A DNA stretch of 64,000 nucleotides from Blakeslea trispora. Lineage: Eukaryota; Mucoromycota; Mucoromycetes; Mucorales; Choanephoraceae. Shown piece by piece: positions 1-11,131 of the stretch. Under the pieces are notes generated by a model. It ran no database searches and was not told the DNA's origin. It worked only from the letters and a program-made list of their open reading frames with translations. How positions within the stretch are numbered: the stretch's first letter is position 1; each line of letters begins with the position of its first letter. The DNA is taken from the NCBI GenBank assembly GCA_025331445.1, contig JAIWNE010000113.1, positions 1 to 64,000 on the forward strand, written 5' to 3'. A program made the translations under genes and the position numbers.

Positions 1-3000
1 TAGATCCTCGAAAATAATTCAAGAATCCTAAATAGGAGGCAAGTCGTTTACCTGTAGTAGGAACATCTTCTCACATGGCAGTTGCAGTTATCTTACGATA
101 ATCTGGCAACAATGCGCCACCACTAATAGTCCAGCCCAACAAATGAACCGAATTCATAGCAATGACTAGTTTGGTAGAGTTGATCTGCAAGTTAGCATCT
201 GTCAGTCGTTTGATCACTGTGCCCAAGCAAAGGAAGTGATGTTCCAACGTAGAAGCAGTACCCACAGTAATATCATCCACGTAAATAGAGACATATGGCA
301 GATCATGGAAATAGTTTTGGAGTACATTCTGAACAAATGCAGACATGAACGTGATGCCAAAGCACATCTTGGGGAAGTGGTAACGAAGATTCGTAAAAGG
401 ACACATAAAACTAAGTTTATGCTTATGTTTAGGGTTGACAAGGAACGAAGTAAAGCAAGAACGGATATCAATTGTAGAAATGATAGTCGCATTTCTCATA
501 CGTTAATGAATGTCAGAGATCAAAGGTAATTGATAAACATCATTACTGACTATGTTGCTATTCAGCTTTCTAACATCAGCAACAACTCTAGGTTTTTTCA
601 TTGAATATACACCATCGATATCTTTTTTTGCAACACGCAGAATGGGCACGTTATAATCAGTATGACCCGTAGACCGCTCAATCACACTTTCATTTACCCA
701 TGCTTCGAACTGTGCCAAGACAGCGTCACGATATACATATGGTACTTGATAGGGCTTTTGCGAAGCAGTCGTTCCTGGTTTAGTTTCAAGATCAACAACA
801 GCATTTGGCAAATTATAATAAGTGGATTTTAGATCAATGTTAGCATTGGCATCTAGTAATGGCTGTAATTGACTCATGTAATGCAATCTCTCTTCAGAAG
901 TACCTACTGGACTGGCGTTTACTGCGTTACTAACTTCTTCTGGATCAATAGGACAAGGCAATTTTGGTCCTGTAACTCCAAACCAAGAAGTAACTAAGCC
1001 ATCAATTGAAATACCTAAACGAGGCATCAAATCCAAGCCAATGATAACAGGTACGTTATCTTTAATCGAAAAAGCATTGAAGACTTCAAAAGTATGATTA
1101 ATGAATTTTTTATTATAAACAACGTTTAGACTACACTGTCTAAGACGAGGCGCAGACGAAAGTTCATGTCCTAATTGTCCGCTGCCAGAAGCAGGCACAA
1201 GAGGAAGGCCAAGGGAAGAGAAGAAAGAAGGATGAACCACACTGAAAGTAGCTCCACTGTCCACCAAGGCGTACACAGCAATGTTTTTTACAATAATAGG
1301 AAAAATAAGAGAGTTAGACTTATACCCTGGTAGTTTTGAAAATTCAGTATCATACTTACAATTCTGTGCAGCCTCGACCACGCGTTCATCTATGTCCATG
1401 TCGTCTTCGGACAAAGACGCAACAGAAGACACAACAGCAGAAGAGCCAGCCCCAGAGGCAACAGAAGCAGAAGACGCACCAGCAGCAGAAACAGACGTGC
1501 CAGCAGCCAACGCACCAGCAGCAGAAGAAGACGTGCCAGAAGCAGACGCACCAGCAGCAGACGCACCAGTAGCAGAAGAAGTACCAGCAGCAGTATTGCC
1601 AGCAGCAAAAGCGTTCCACTCCCCAGAGGCTCTACCAGGCACCTGAGCTGTAGAGCTCGTCATCGCACCCAAAGAACCCGAAGAGGCAGACGCAGAAGAA
1701 GAAAGAGTCATCATCCCAAAGTGCCTACCTGCAAAAGGCACACCAGAGTTGCACACGTGCGCCTTCGACCAGCCCAAAGCGCCAGACTTGTAACACTTCT
1801 TCGACTTCTCCTTCCCCTTACCTTTATCAGCCGGTCTAGCCGATGTACGAGGCCCAGAGGAAGAGGAAGAATCAGCAGCAGAACCAGTCACCAAAGACGC
1901 AGAGATCTGGGAGAGAGCCTTGCACTCGGCAGTTGAATGCGTACTCGTCTTATGCAATTCACAATAGCGTCCAGAGGACACCGACCGCTTAGACACCTTA
2001 GCGCCTGACTTGCTGGCCCACTTAGAGGAGCCGGTGGACGATCCAGCCAAAGCACCAGAACCCATGTCTTCGCAGTCTCTGAACACCCGCAAAGAAACAG
2101 CAACAACCTGATCGATGTCCCAAGTAGTGTGCTCAGGGAGAGCAGCACGGGCCAACAAAACCTTTTCCCGCAAGTGACCAGGCATCGCACGCTGGAATCT
2201 GTTTACTAACACAGAAGAAGGCAAACACTGGGTACCTGAACGACAACGAAAGTCCCTAAACCGGTCAACAAAAGCATCAAACGTCTTGCCAAGCCACATA
2301 GACACATTGGAGAGTTGGAGAGCACAATCGGCTTGATCTTGATCAACCGTTCGACCAAAGCGAGAGGAAAAAGCAGCCTTAAATTGCCCCCACGAAGGAG
2401 ACACACCCGAAGATTGGGCCAAAAACTGACCATACCACTGTCTAGCGGTGTAGGAGAGTAACTGGGGAACCAGTTGCAAGTAGTGTTGGTCGATGTTCAA
2501 TGCATTTGCATACATTACATCTTCAAAGTACCTGACACAGGCATGCACATCAGGAAAAACCCGAGCCTTCACATCATGTACATTACCTTCCCATTGAAAC
2601 AGAGGCAACGCAGGAGGGCAGACAACACGAGAAGCACCAACAGAAGACCAAGGAGCACCACCACCCACAGAGGAAGAACAACCAGAGCCTTCTACACTTG
2701 CCAAAGTGCGTTCCAAGACTTCTAAATCAGCTTTCTTACCGTCGATTTGCCTACGCAAATCGGCAAGGTCAGCGTCACCATTTCTCTCATAGTATCGGCT
2801 TCCCAATACCACAAGTTCCATTCTCAATGCGTTGCACGCATTGTGCAAAGCACTAGTGTCCACAGCGACAGGTACAACAGGAGCAGACACAACAGGAGCA
2901 GCAACAACAGGAGCAGACACGACAGGAGCAGCAACAACAGGAGCAGACACGACAGGAGCAGCAACAACAAGACCAGACACAACAGGCAAAGAGTCATTCA

Positions 3001-3055
3001 TGACGACATCCATGTTGTCAGAGATGGGAGCAGAGTTGTTGACAGAGTTGAACAT
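1..3055 (-). pseudogene. Gy1: Ty3/gypsy gag-pol, partial, with in-frame stops
   Basis: Gag-Pol polyprotein of an LTR retrotransposon, read from 3055 down and running off the window at base 1. I start at the ATG at 3053-3055 because the open frame upstream has no better ATG. Gag has a proline/valine-rich APVV repeat (about 2870-2970), a low-complexity Ala/Gly/Ser tract (about 1430-1620) and a zinc-knuckle-like C-x2-H-x4-H-x4-C. The aspartic protease motif VDSGA lies near 1260. The reverse transcriptase begins near 640 and its catalytic YVDD is near 280. Two stops are in frame and otherwise leave the reading frame intact: TAA at 503-505, just after ISDIH in the RT, and TGA at 71-73, before a typical Ty3 connection segment. 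RNase H and integrase would lie outside the window. The copy is therefore recently dead. Family assignment is firm; clade is not determined. Confidence 0.85.
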
Positions 3056-3150
3056 GTTGCAGAGGTAAGTTAAAATAAAAATAAAGAAATAGAGGTAGTA
3101 GTAGAATGGGTTTGTCTTGATTGAAAAAAATGTGATATTCACGGTACAAT

Positions 3151-3397
3151 TGATAACAATAGTAAATCAATCAGACCCAAAAGAAAGTTGTCTTTATTCA
3201 ATATACATTTTCTAGCTCTATTTATACTAATGATGGATCCCGCATCTTAGCTGAGTGTTTACCTTACGTTGGATCACAACGTACTTTCTGTTTATTTGTA
3301 TGAGAACGTATCTCACCGTTAATCAATATGTCCATATATGTTAACGACGTGATGGTTAATCTGACTTTATAATTTGTTATTGTTCCTAAAAAGGACA
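3151..3397 (-). repeat. Gy1 putative 5' LTR
   Basis: The stretch between the Gy1 gag start and the truncated gag of Gy2 has LTR-like signals on the minus strand: a TATAAATAG box (about 3218-3227) and an AATAAA poly(A)-type signal (about 3193-3198). Proposed ends are TGTCC at 3397 and TATCA at 3151, giving TG...CA termini. The partner LTR is outside the window, so the boundaries are estimates. A 5-bp target duplication starting ATGTA at 3398 is predicted. Confidence 0.45.
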
Positions 3398-6300
3398 ATG
3401 TATACAACACAAAGAAGAAGACAAGAGATAAATCAACCATATAACAAGAATGACAAGAAATTTTTCTGCAAGATGCATGGTAGCAATACTACACATGGAA
3501 CTGAAAACTGTTACACCATTACGAAGCACAAACAAGTTGGACAAGAGAAGCCTGCTGAGGCCAAAACTATTCCTTTCCGCTATTGTGGTAAACCATATCG
3601 ATCCGGACACAAGTGTGCCAGGAGAAATGTACTTGCTCTCGCTGCTTCCAAGGAAGACAGACCAGAAGACAAGGATGAGACAGACGATGCCACTGAAAAG
3701 ATGGCCACGGATGATTGCTTTGACTGTAAGTATACAGACGAGAATATGTTAAAAGATGCATGACTAAGTGACACTTTTAACTCACATACATTCATTATCG
3801 TAGAGAAGCAAAAATTAATAGCCAAGATTGATACTGGAAGTTCTAGTACATTCATTAATAAAGACTCTCTATTCAAAAAATTAAATATCCATAAATTAAA
3901 TAAGAATGTTAGTGGTTACTTTAATTGCCTATCACAAGACAATAAGATTTCTCGCATCGGACTTACAGATCCTTTAACAATAAAATATACAAATGGAATT
4001 TCCTTCAAACATCAATTTGAAGTCATGGATTTTAACGATAGTTTTGACTTTGACATTCTTCTTGGTACGGACATTATGAGTAAGATGGGTATTGCACTTA
4101 CAAGTGTTGCTTATAATCTTGAAGACGATAGTGCTGATCCTAGTGATAAAGACTCTATTTTTTCAAATGCAAACATCTTGACTACTGATACACCTGAACC
4201 TGATAACTTACCTGCTGGATCACAAAAGGAGGTTGCACAGTTTATGGCATCCATCCAAGATAACATTGATAATAACCAAAAAATACCAGTAGAGTCGTAT
4301 TGTCCTATTCCGGAATCCATTGTAAAGTTGCCCACGCCTGAAGGAGCAACAGCATATCGTCGTCAGTACAGTATTCCACATACATTGAGACCCGTCCTAG
4401 ATGAACAGATAAAAGAATGGCTTAAAACAAAAACAATAGAGAAGTGTGGTGTCAATACTTCCTTTAACAGTCCGTTGTTACTCGTACCAAAAAAGAACAA
4501 ACAGGGTGAAATTGTAAGCCATCGTGCATGTTTGGATGTGAGACTATTGAATAAGATCCTACCACCAACATATAACTTTGAAGTGCCACTGGTGAGAAAC
4601 ATATTTGAAAATTTGAGAGGCAAGAAGGTATTCTCTACACTCGATCTCTCTAATGCTTACCATCGTTTTAAGATACATCCTCCAGATGCACACAAGTTAA
4701 CATTCTCTCATAATGGACAGCAATACTGCTTTATCAAGGGATGCTTTGGTTTGAAGAGCTTGACTTCGCAATTCTGTAAGGTCATGGCCATTTTGTTTGA
4801 GGGTATGGATTGCGTGCAATCTTTTGTTGATGATTGTATAGTGACCAGTGAAACACCCGAACAACATGCGAAAGACGTCGCAATGGTAGTAGACAGATTG
4901 ACTAATGCTAAATTGATATTGAATCCAAAGAAATGTGTAAGGTTTCAGCAATCAGTTAGGATGCTAGGATTTGTGGTCAATGCAGATGGGATTATGTTTG
5001 ATAAAGCCAAACTCACTAACGTTGAATCATGGCCAGTGCCTAACACAGCGAAACACATTCAGCAGTTTATGGGTCTAATCAATTACTTCAGGGAATTCGT
5101 ACCAATGATCTCTACTGTTGCTGAGCCATTAACTAGATTGAGCCATGCAAAGAATGTAGAAGAATTGTGGTCCGATGAGCAAGACAAGAGCTTCAATGCC
5201 TTGAAAGAAATATTGCACTCAAGCATGTTGCTTCACTATCCTGATTTTACAAAAGAATTCTTCGTTGCTTCTGATGCTTCTCAATATGGAATTTCTGCTG
5301 TGTTGTTTCAGAGAGATGATAAGGGTCGGGACAGATACATCAGTTTTGTATCCAATGCTCTATCATCCTCACAGCGCAGATGGAGTGCTACTCGTCGTGA
5401 ATTGTATGGTGTTCTGATGGCCTTTCGTCGCTTCCATCAATATATTTGGGGATGCAGATTTACTTTGCACACAGATCATAAAGCATTGACATATATGCAT
5501 ACACAACGAGATTGCAATCACATGATGTTGAATTGGTTCGAAGAAATTCTCACTTATGACTTTGATGCGGTGCATATTCCGGGTATTCTCCTCAAACTAC
5601 CAGATTTGTTAAGTCGTTTGTATTCCCCTCTTGAACATTTTCAGAGTGATCACAAACTGGTGGAGGGTAGCACTGGCAGTCAAAAACAAAAAGATCAAGT
5701 AGCAAAAATCAAAAGAGTTGCCGTTCGTAGAAAGAAATATAGCAGAGACAAGAACCTGCATGTTCTTACCACCAAACTAGTCGAGCAAACTAAAGATGCA
5801 CTTGATTACTTCACTCCGCCTGAGACTGAAAGAGAAAAGCTCTTGCGAGAGACACATACTTTTGGACATTTCGGTAGTCATGCCATCGTTCGTGAACTAC
5901 ACTCTCAAGGACTCCATTGGACTAACATATATCAAGAAGCCAAGGAAATTGTAAGCTCATGTCCTGAATGCCAAAAGCACAACATATCCAAAAGAGGTTA
6001 CCACCCATTGACAAGTATCGTTGCAATGAGGCCATTTGATCATGTATCAGTAGACTCTCTAGGTCCTTTACCGGTCACTGATAATGGATATACTGAAATT
6101 TGGTCTTGACTGACATCTGCACAAAATATGTAATCGTCAGAGCACTTAAGAATCAACAATCGGATACCATTGCTAATACATTCATGCAGATCTTTGGTGA
6201 TTATGGATTTCCTCGCATATTACAATCAGACAATGGCAGAGCTTATCATAATGCATTACTTGAATCAATATCTCAAAAGCTCGGCATTGATCGCAGATAC

Positions 6301-7228
6301 TCCACACCCTATCATCTAGAGGTAATGGAAGTGCTGAAGCTAGTGTGAAAATAGTTGAAAACACGCTGAGAAAGATGTGTAAATCGAATAGTAAAGACTG
6401 GGATCATTATTTACCTGTAGTACAGCTTTCTATCAACAACGCTGTGAAAAACAAGACGTTGAGTTCACCCTTCTCATTGATGTTTGCACGTAAAGTCGGC
6501 TTACCTAAAGACTATGAAGAAAAGAACAATAATCCACTCCCTAAGGATATGATGACGCGTGAAGATCTCGAACAGCGCATTGATCACATGGAGAAGTTGG
6601 TCTTCCCAGCTATCTTTGAAAGAACAAAAAAGATAAATGAGGAATGTAGCAAGAGGTTCGACACAAAGAACATGATGGTCGATATTGAACCCGGCACACA
6701 TGTCATGGTAAGACTGCAAAAGAGACCAAGCAAACTTGCACCTATCTATGAAGGTCCTTATACTATAGCAAGAAGAAATAAAGGCGGATCATACGAATTA
6801 AAAGACGAGCAAAATGAATTATTGCATCGCAACTATGTACCTTCAGAATTAAAATAGTCACAATTGATGAATCAGCAATTGAAGATGAATACTTCACAGT
6901 GGAAGATATTCGCGATCACAGAGGCAAACCAGGTAACAGAGAATTCTTGGTTAAATGGGCTGGATTCGGAGAGAGAGCAAACACTTGGGAGCCTATCTCT
7001 AGTTTCACTGATCCAACCATCATTGATCGTTACTGGGCCAAAATTGAAAAGCTGAAATTACTGGACCAAGAAAGCAATGCCGAAAAAGTAAAGGACATTC
7101 CTGCATCCAACAAGAATCAGAAAGGTACAATAACAATGACAGGAACGAACAAGAGAACAACTCCTGCCTCAAAGAGCAGAGAGACAGCATCTGTTTCTAC
7201 AAGAGCTAGTAAAAGACTTAGAAAGTAA
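3398..7228 (+). pseudogene. Gy2: Ty3/gypsy chromovirus gag-pol, 5'-truncated and frameshifted
   Basis: Gag-Pol of a chromodomain-bearing Ty3 element. Order: gag zinc knuckle (CKMH...H...C near 3470, and a second Cys/His cluster near 3580); protease motif IDTGSS near 3830; RT with LDLSNAY and FVDD (about 4520-5130); RNase H with VASDAS, RREL and HTDHKAL (about 5260-5510); integrase H2C2 zinc finger (HTFGHFG to CPECQKH, about 5850-5980); integrase D residues in VDSLG and SDNGRAY and an E near 6340; and a chromodomain (EDIRDH to WEPISSF, about 6895-7010). Lesions: in-frame TGA at 3761-3763, one-base losses near 6101 and near 6318, and a shift near 6850. Frames resume correctly after each, so decay is light. 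The gag N terminus is missing because Gy1 lies there. Chromodomains of this class target integration to chromatin marks in other fungi. Confidence 0.9.
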
Positions 7229-7431
7229 TTTGTGATTGATAAGAGAAGAAAACAAAAGAAAAATCTCCTTACAGAACATAACATAAAAATACTAGACTCT
7301 GATTAAAGAACGTTGCATACCATATGTCACAGTCAATAATAGAATTCAGCAAAAAGTAAATTACTTTTATGCGCATGAATCAAAATGTTCACTTTTAAGA
7401 GCCGATTACAACTATCAAAGATAGATTGACT

Positions 7432-7445
7432 CTGGTGGAGGGTAA
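7432..7445 (+). other. Gy2 polypurine tract
   Basis: A purine-rich run, CTGGTGGAGGGTAA, abuts the TGTTG start of the LTR. This is where the plus-strand primer of reverse transcription is expected, and it supports the LTR boundary at 7446. Confidence 0.65.
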
Positions 7446-8038
7446 TGTTGTGAACATTTAGAATCTATATACTGATTACGAAATAAATGATACAAAGTAT
7501 TATTATACATACTATATCTGGACATAGAGTCTAGAATAGAACTAGAGTAACTGTAATAGATCAATGTCTACTTCATCTATCTATCCTTTAGAGATCGATT
7601 CTAATATGATGCTAACTTGAGAGACAAATTGGATCATATATCAAATAGACCAATTGGCTCTCGGGACTCAGGCCTTATCGATGTGGATAAACTATTGATA
7701 TCAGCTATACCGAATCAGAATTGATGTGACAATGAAAATGACAAGATGGTGCTAAAGAATTTATTAAAACAATTTTTTCTATCTTACCATCTCAGATCAG
7801 CTATGACCTGAGAGCTGAGTAGACTGAATATCTGAGACATGGTCAATGATATAGTGTTCCGTATCCTCGATATTAAAATAGATTCCCTGATCATCTCTAG
7901 ATGATAGAATCAGTTTATCCGACCTAAAAGATATAAATACCTAGATATTCCATAGCTATAAACGACATCTGATTTTTCTTTAATAAACCTATACGAGTTC
8001 TAAAGGATTTCTTTGTTTCTTCCATTACCTTCACAACA
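7446..8038 (+). repeat. Gy2 3' LTR (593 bp)
   Basis: Begins TGTTG and ends CAACA, a perfect 5-bp terminal inverted repeat, directly after the polypurine tract. It contains TATAAATA (about 7932-7939) and AATAAA (about 7982-7988). The reverse complement of 59839-60431 matches it along the full 593 bp. By eye I found one difference, base 7990 (T here, C in the other copy). ATCCC after 8038 is the predicted target duplication; the 5' partner is outside the window. Confidence 0.92.
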
Positions 8039-8183
8039 ATCCCTAATCAATACAGCTCAGACTTGCACCAAAATACCTGCTCTATATACACCATGACAAG
8101 CACTAAAACAAAGTCTACCCAAGAGTCACATAATTCTATATATGCCACTACACCGAAGAGGTTGGCAAACGAACCATGATTTT

Positions 8184-8405
8184 TACGGAACACACGTCTG
8201 CTTCGTACGGAACCTACTTGGCACTCCCAATTCATTAGCCGTCGTGGAAACCTGGGTTCGAAACACATCTGTTTCACACGACGGCGAATGAATATCCATC
8301 AATGCATTCGTTACCACGACGGCAAATGAACCACGGTTACTGCCTCAATTTCCACGACGGCAAACAGATTACGAGAACTGCCTCGTTTCCAACGTGTGTT
8401 CCGTA
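8184..8405. mobile_element. Candidate MITE with 14-bp perfect inverted ends
   Basis: TACGGAACACACGT at 8184-8197 is exactly complementary to 8392-8405. If the outer TA is a target duplication, this is a 218-bp element with 12-bp inverted ends, in the style of Tc1/mariner MITEs. The interior repeats a unit around CCACGACGGCAAA (about 8313, 8352, and degenerate copies near 8232 and 8279). A similar unit also lies just outside at about 8163, so the true element may be larger or the inverted repeat may belong to a satellite block. No coding sequence is seen. Confidence 0.4.
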
Positions 8406-8724
8406 TCCATTAGAGCGACCTAATTGGATTACATTCTTGAAATAGTTCTTTCAATTGGCTTCTTTTCGCAAAAATACGTTCAATATTTCGTTCTGATTGG
8501 GTTCATACACGGTATTTTTATTAAAATATACGATTGCAATTGGATAAAATGGACTTCTTTACGCAAATATACTTCTTTACGATTGGACTGTTTACAGCAA
8601 ATATAGAGGATTAGAGGCTCAAAAAAGTGGCTTTTTAATATAGGAAAAAACTCTTTTTGATTGAAAATAGTGGCTTTTTTATGGTGGAAAATATTAGGGG
8701 GATAGGATTAAAAACTAGGCAAAA

Positions 8725-8950
8725 AATAGGCAGAATGGCAGGCGAAACGGCAGGAAAATCAGGCAGAATGGCAGGCGAAACGTCAAGAAAAATTAGACAA
8801 AATGGTAGGCAGAATGGTAGGCAGAATGGCAGAAATTGTTAGGCAAAAACTGTGCAGAATGGCAGGAAAAATCAGGCAGAATGGCAGGCGAAACGTCAAG
8901 AAAAATTAGACAAAATGGTAGGCAGAATGGTAGGCAAAATGGCAGACTTG
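8725..8950 (+). repeat. Minisatellite with AGGCAGAATGGC-type unit
   Basis: Degenerate tandem copies of an 11-13-bp unit around GGCAGAATGGCAG. It also contains a larger duplication: about 70 bp from 8752 recurs from 8865 almost unchanged. The short open frame across it has only repetitive composition and I do not treat it as a gene. Confidence 0.75.
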
Positions 8951-9696
8951 GTCACAGTGGTTCTATTAAGCTCCTTTGCACTCCTTGCACTTAAACGATA
9001 GAAAATTACAGGGAGAATGGCTATTACAACAACGGAACAGTTAGTTATACTCTTAGTATAGAATAATATAGCTTACTTACATTAAAAGACTTAAAGACGG
9101 TGTAGGAAGCAGGATACAATACCCAAGGGCAAAAGAAGCTTACAAACAGAAAGAAATCTATAGAGATCGAATGAGTTTTATATCAAAAGCGATAATTAAT
9201 ACTTTTACTTACGTCTCAAAGGATCATAGCACCCAAATTTTTAACCGGGAACGGTCGCGGTACATAAAGCAACTAAACAGAGTGGTTAGAAAAGTTTTCA
9301 GTCATGTCCATAAACTTTACTTACCTTTGTACTGACATCGCCGAGAAAAGATTAAACAATGATAGAAACAGACTGCTAATTCTGAAAAAATGGTGAGTTA
9401 AATATGAAATGATTTGCTTGTAAAGTCTTACCTTAAGCGATGTAATGATTTACATGGGTCCTCATAGAAAGCAAGACTTGATTGAATATTTATAATGAGT
9501 GAAATGTCAATTGAGCTTAGAAATAGTACTTACAAATTTTATTTGATCACTTAATAAAAATAAATTAGAAAAGAAAAAGAAAAACGAATAAAAAAATTTT
9601 TCAAATTATTTCTAAACAAGAAATGATGCCATAACAACGACCTTCCTTTTTTGTACATAAAACGAGCACAAAAAAAAGGGTTCTGTCAAAAATTGT
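8951..9696. other. Intergenic, no feature recognised
   Basis: AT-rich sequence without a supported gene, RNA or repeat. It ends at the TATA box of the next gene. Confidence 0.5.
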
Positions 9697-9706
9697 TATA
9701 AATAGG
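9697..9706 (+). promoter_or_regulatory. TATA box of the 9754 gene
   Basis: TTATAAATAG lies about 50 bp upstream of the ATG at 9754. The spacing fits a short fungal 5' leader. Confidence 0.55.
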
Positions 9707-9753
9707 AGTTGACAAATAGACAACATGCCTTCCTCATCTCTTATCATATCAAT

Positions 9754-10806
9754 ATGAACCAAATCCCTGTTGTTGCCACTGCCTCCCCCCGTCCTACGAT
9801 CCGTCCCGTTGCCCGTTCTGCTGCCCGTCCTGTTGCTCGTCCTGTTCCACATCCTGCTGTAATCACTGTCGAGGAACTCCAGGAAATAAAAGCTCGTCTG
9901 GCTGAATTGGAGGCCTTGAACCGTCCAGTTGCTCCTAGCACTGAACGTACTAGAGAAAAATCCATCCATGGTAGAAACCCTGCCTTGCGTGTATGTTTAT
10001 TACTTACTTTTATGTTTATCTTCCCACTAATATAATAGTCGTTTTGAATAGAAAGCTGTACAATCTGCGGTGCAAGATGCAAGAAGCATTGGTGTCGAGT
10101 TCTCTGTCCAGCATTCGATGAAGCATCCGCTGAGAAATCTGGATGTTTACAACTGCATCACGAGTCTTGCTATTAGGAAGTGAAGATGCAATCTGGCCTT
10201 CCAGAACACCAAGAGTTGGCAAAGAGTATCATTACTGCCATTGATGCCAAGATTCGAAACCAATTCGACACCTTGGTCAAAGCTTCCAAGCAGCAAGGCC
10301 TGACCACGGAGCAAACCGAACAGCGTGCTGCCTTGTATCGTAAATCTAGACGTTTACAGAGAGTAAGTAACCAGAAACCATGCTAAGTCTTTGATAAATA
10401 TTTACCTTTTACTTTGGTCTTAGAAACACCATGCTCGCCTCAGTGCATTTGTTGCTTCTTGTGGTCTTCTTGGCCAAGACGTTGCCTCAAATGAAGAGTG
10501 TGAGGCTGTACTCAAGATGGAGTACATGTCTGAAGACGAAGATGCCGAGGACGAAGAAGTTGGCAAGCACTTCTGTACTGCTATTCCCTCTTGGCGCTCT
10601 CAGAAGGTGAGTTACAGGAGTTGTATTGTTGTTTCCATGATATTAACGCATCAATTTAGCTGACCAACTTCTACTACCTTCTTGACAAAGCAAATAAGAA
10701 GGACTCAAGAAGCCGCTGCCAAGTCTTTCGTCGTCAACAGGTTGTTGAAAAGGTGTTGTCTGACGAACATCGTCAAGCGCTTCCTCTTTGGGCCTTCAGA
10801 CCTTAA
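9754..10806 (+). pseudogene. Unknown four-exon gene, one frameshift
   Basis: I do not know its function. Exons by splice signals: 9754-9990, 10052-10362, 10424-10606 and 10660-10806. The introns are 52-61 nt with GTATGT, GTAAGT or GTGAGT donors and AG acceptors, all phase 0. The product would be about 290 residues: an Ala/Arg/Pro-rich N terminus (repeated RPVARP), a charged helical middle, an acidic patch (SEDEDAEDEE) near the end of exon 3, and a basic/aromatic C terminus ending WAFRP. Near 10172 the frame changes and a TGA appears; one missing G (AAGTGAAG for AAGGTGAAG) would explain it. It converges on the Plavaka-like transposase, so it may be a transposon-associated gene, but no domain shows this. 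Regular splicing supports it as a real gene, recently damaged or affected by a sequence error. Confidence 0.6.
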
Positions 10807-11131
10807 CGTTGGTTTCTTTTTCTTTTTTTTCTAATAAATAAACCTTTAAAAAAGTATAAGCCCCAGTATTGGTATGCAACTTGAATACTTAGCTATATAA
10901 TATATGCTTGCTTTTGATGTCTCTTAAATGCTACCCATGTAGAAGGAAAGAGCAAGCCAGCTGTTAAAAATTCACAATGGAAAAATAAAATTAAAAAAAG
11001 AGAAAGAGATTAAGCAGAACAGGAAATAAAAATTTATTAAATAAAAAAAAAGTAACTGACAAGAACATCAAGATACAAAAAAAAGGCAAGGGTAAATATA
11101 TATGTGTGAAATAAAAGAAAAGTCTAAGCTA
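10807..11131. other. Convergent intergenic spacer
   Basis: A 325-bp AT-rich spacer between the 3' ends of the two convergent genes, with A- and T-runs. No further feature seen. Confidence 0.4.

Noticed and set aside
1281..1646. Plus-strand 121-residue Ala/Glu/Pro-rich frame
   Set aside because: It is the antisense of the low-complexity part of Gy1 gag, as are the Gln- and Cys-rich frames overlapping it.
8725..8950. CRISPR-like or coding interpretation of the GGCAGAATGG repeats
   Set aside because: Units are contiguous and degenerate without unique spacers; the frame over them is repeat composition in a eukaryotic context.
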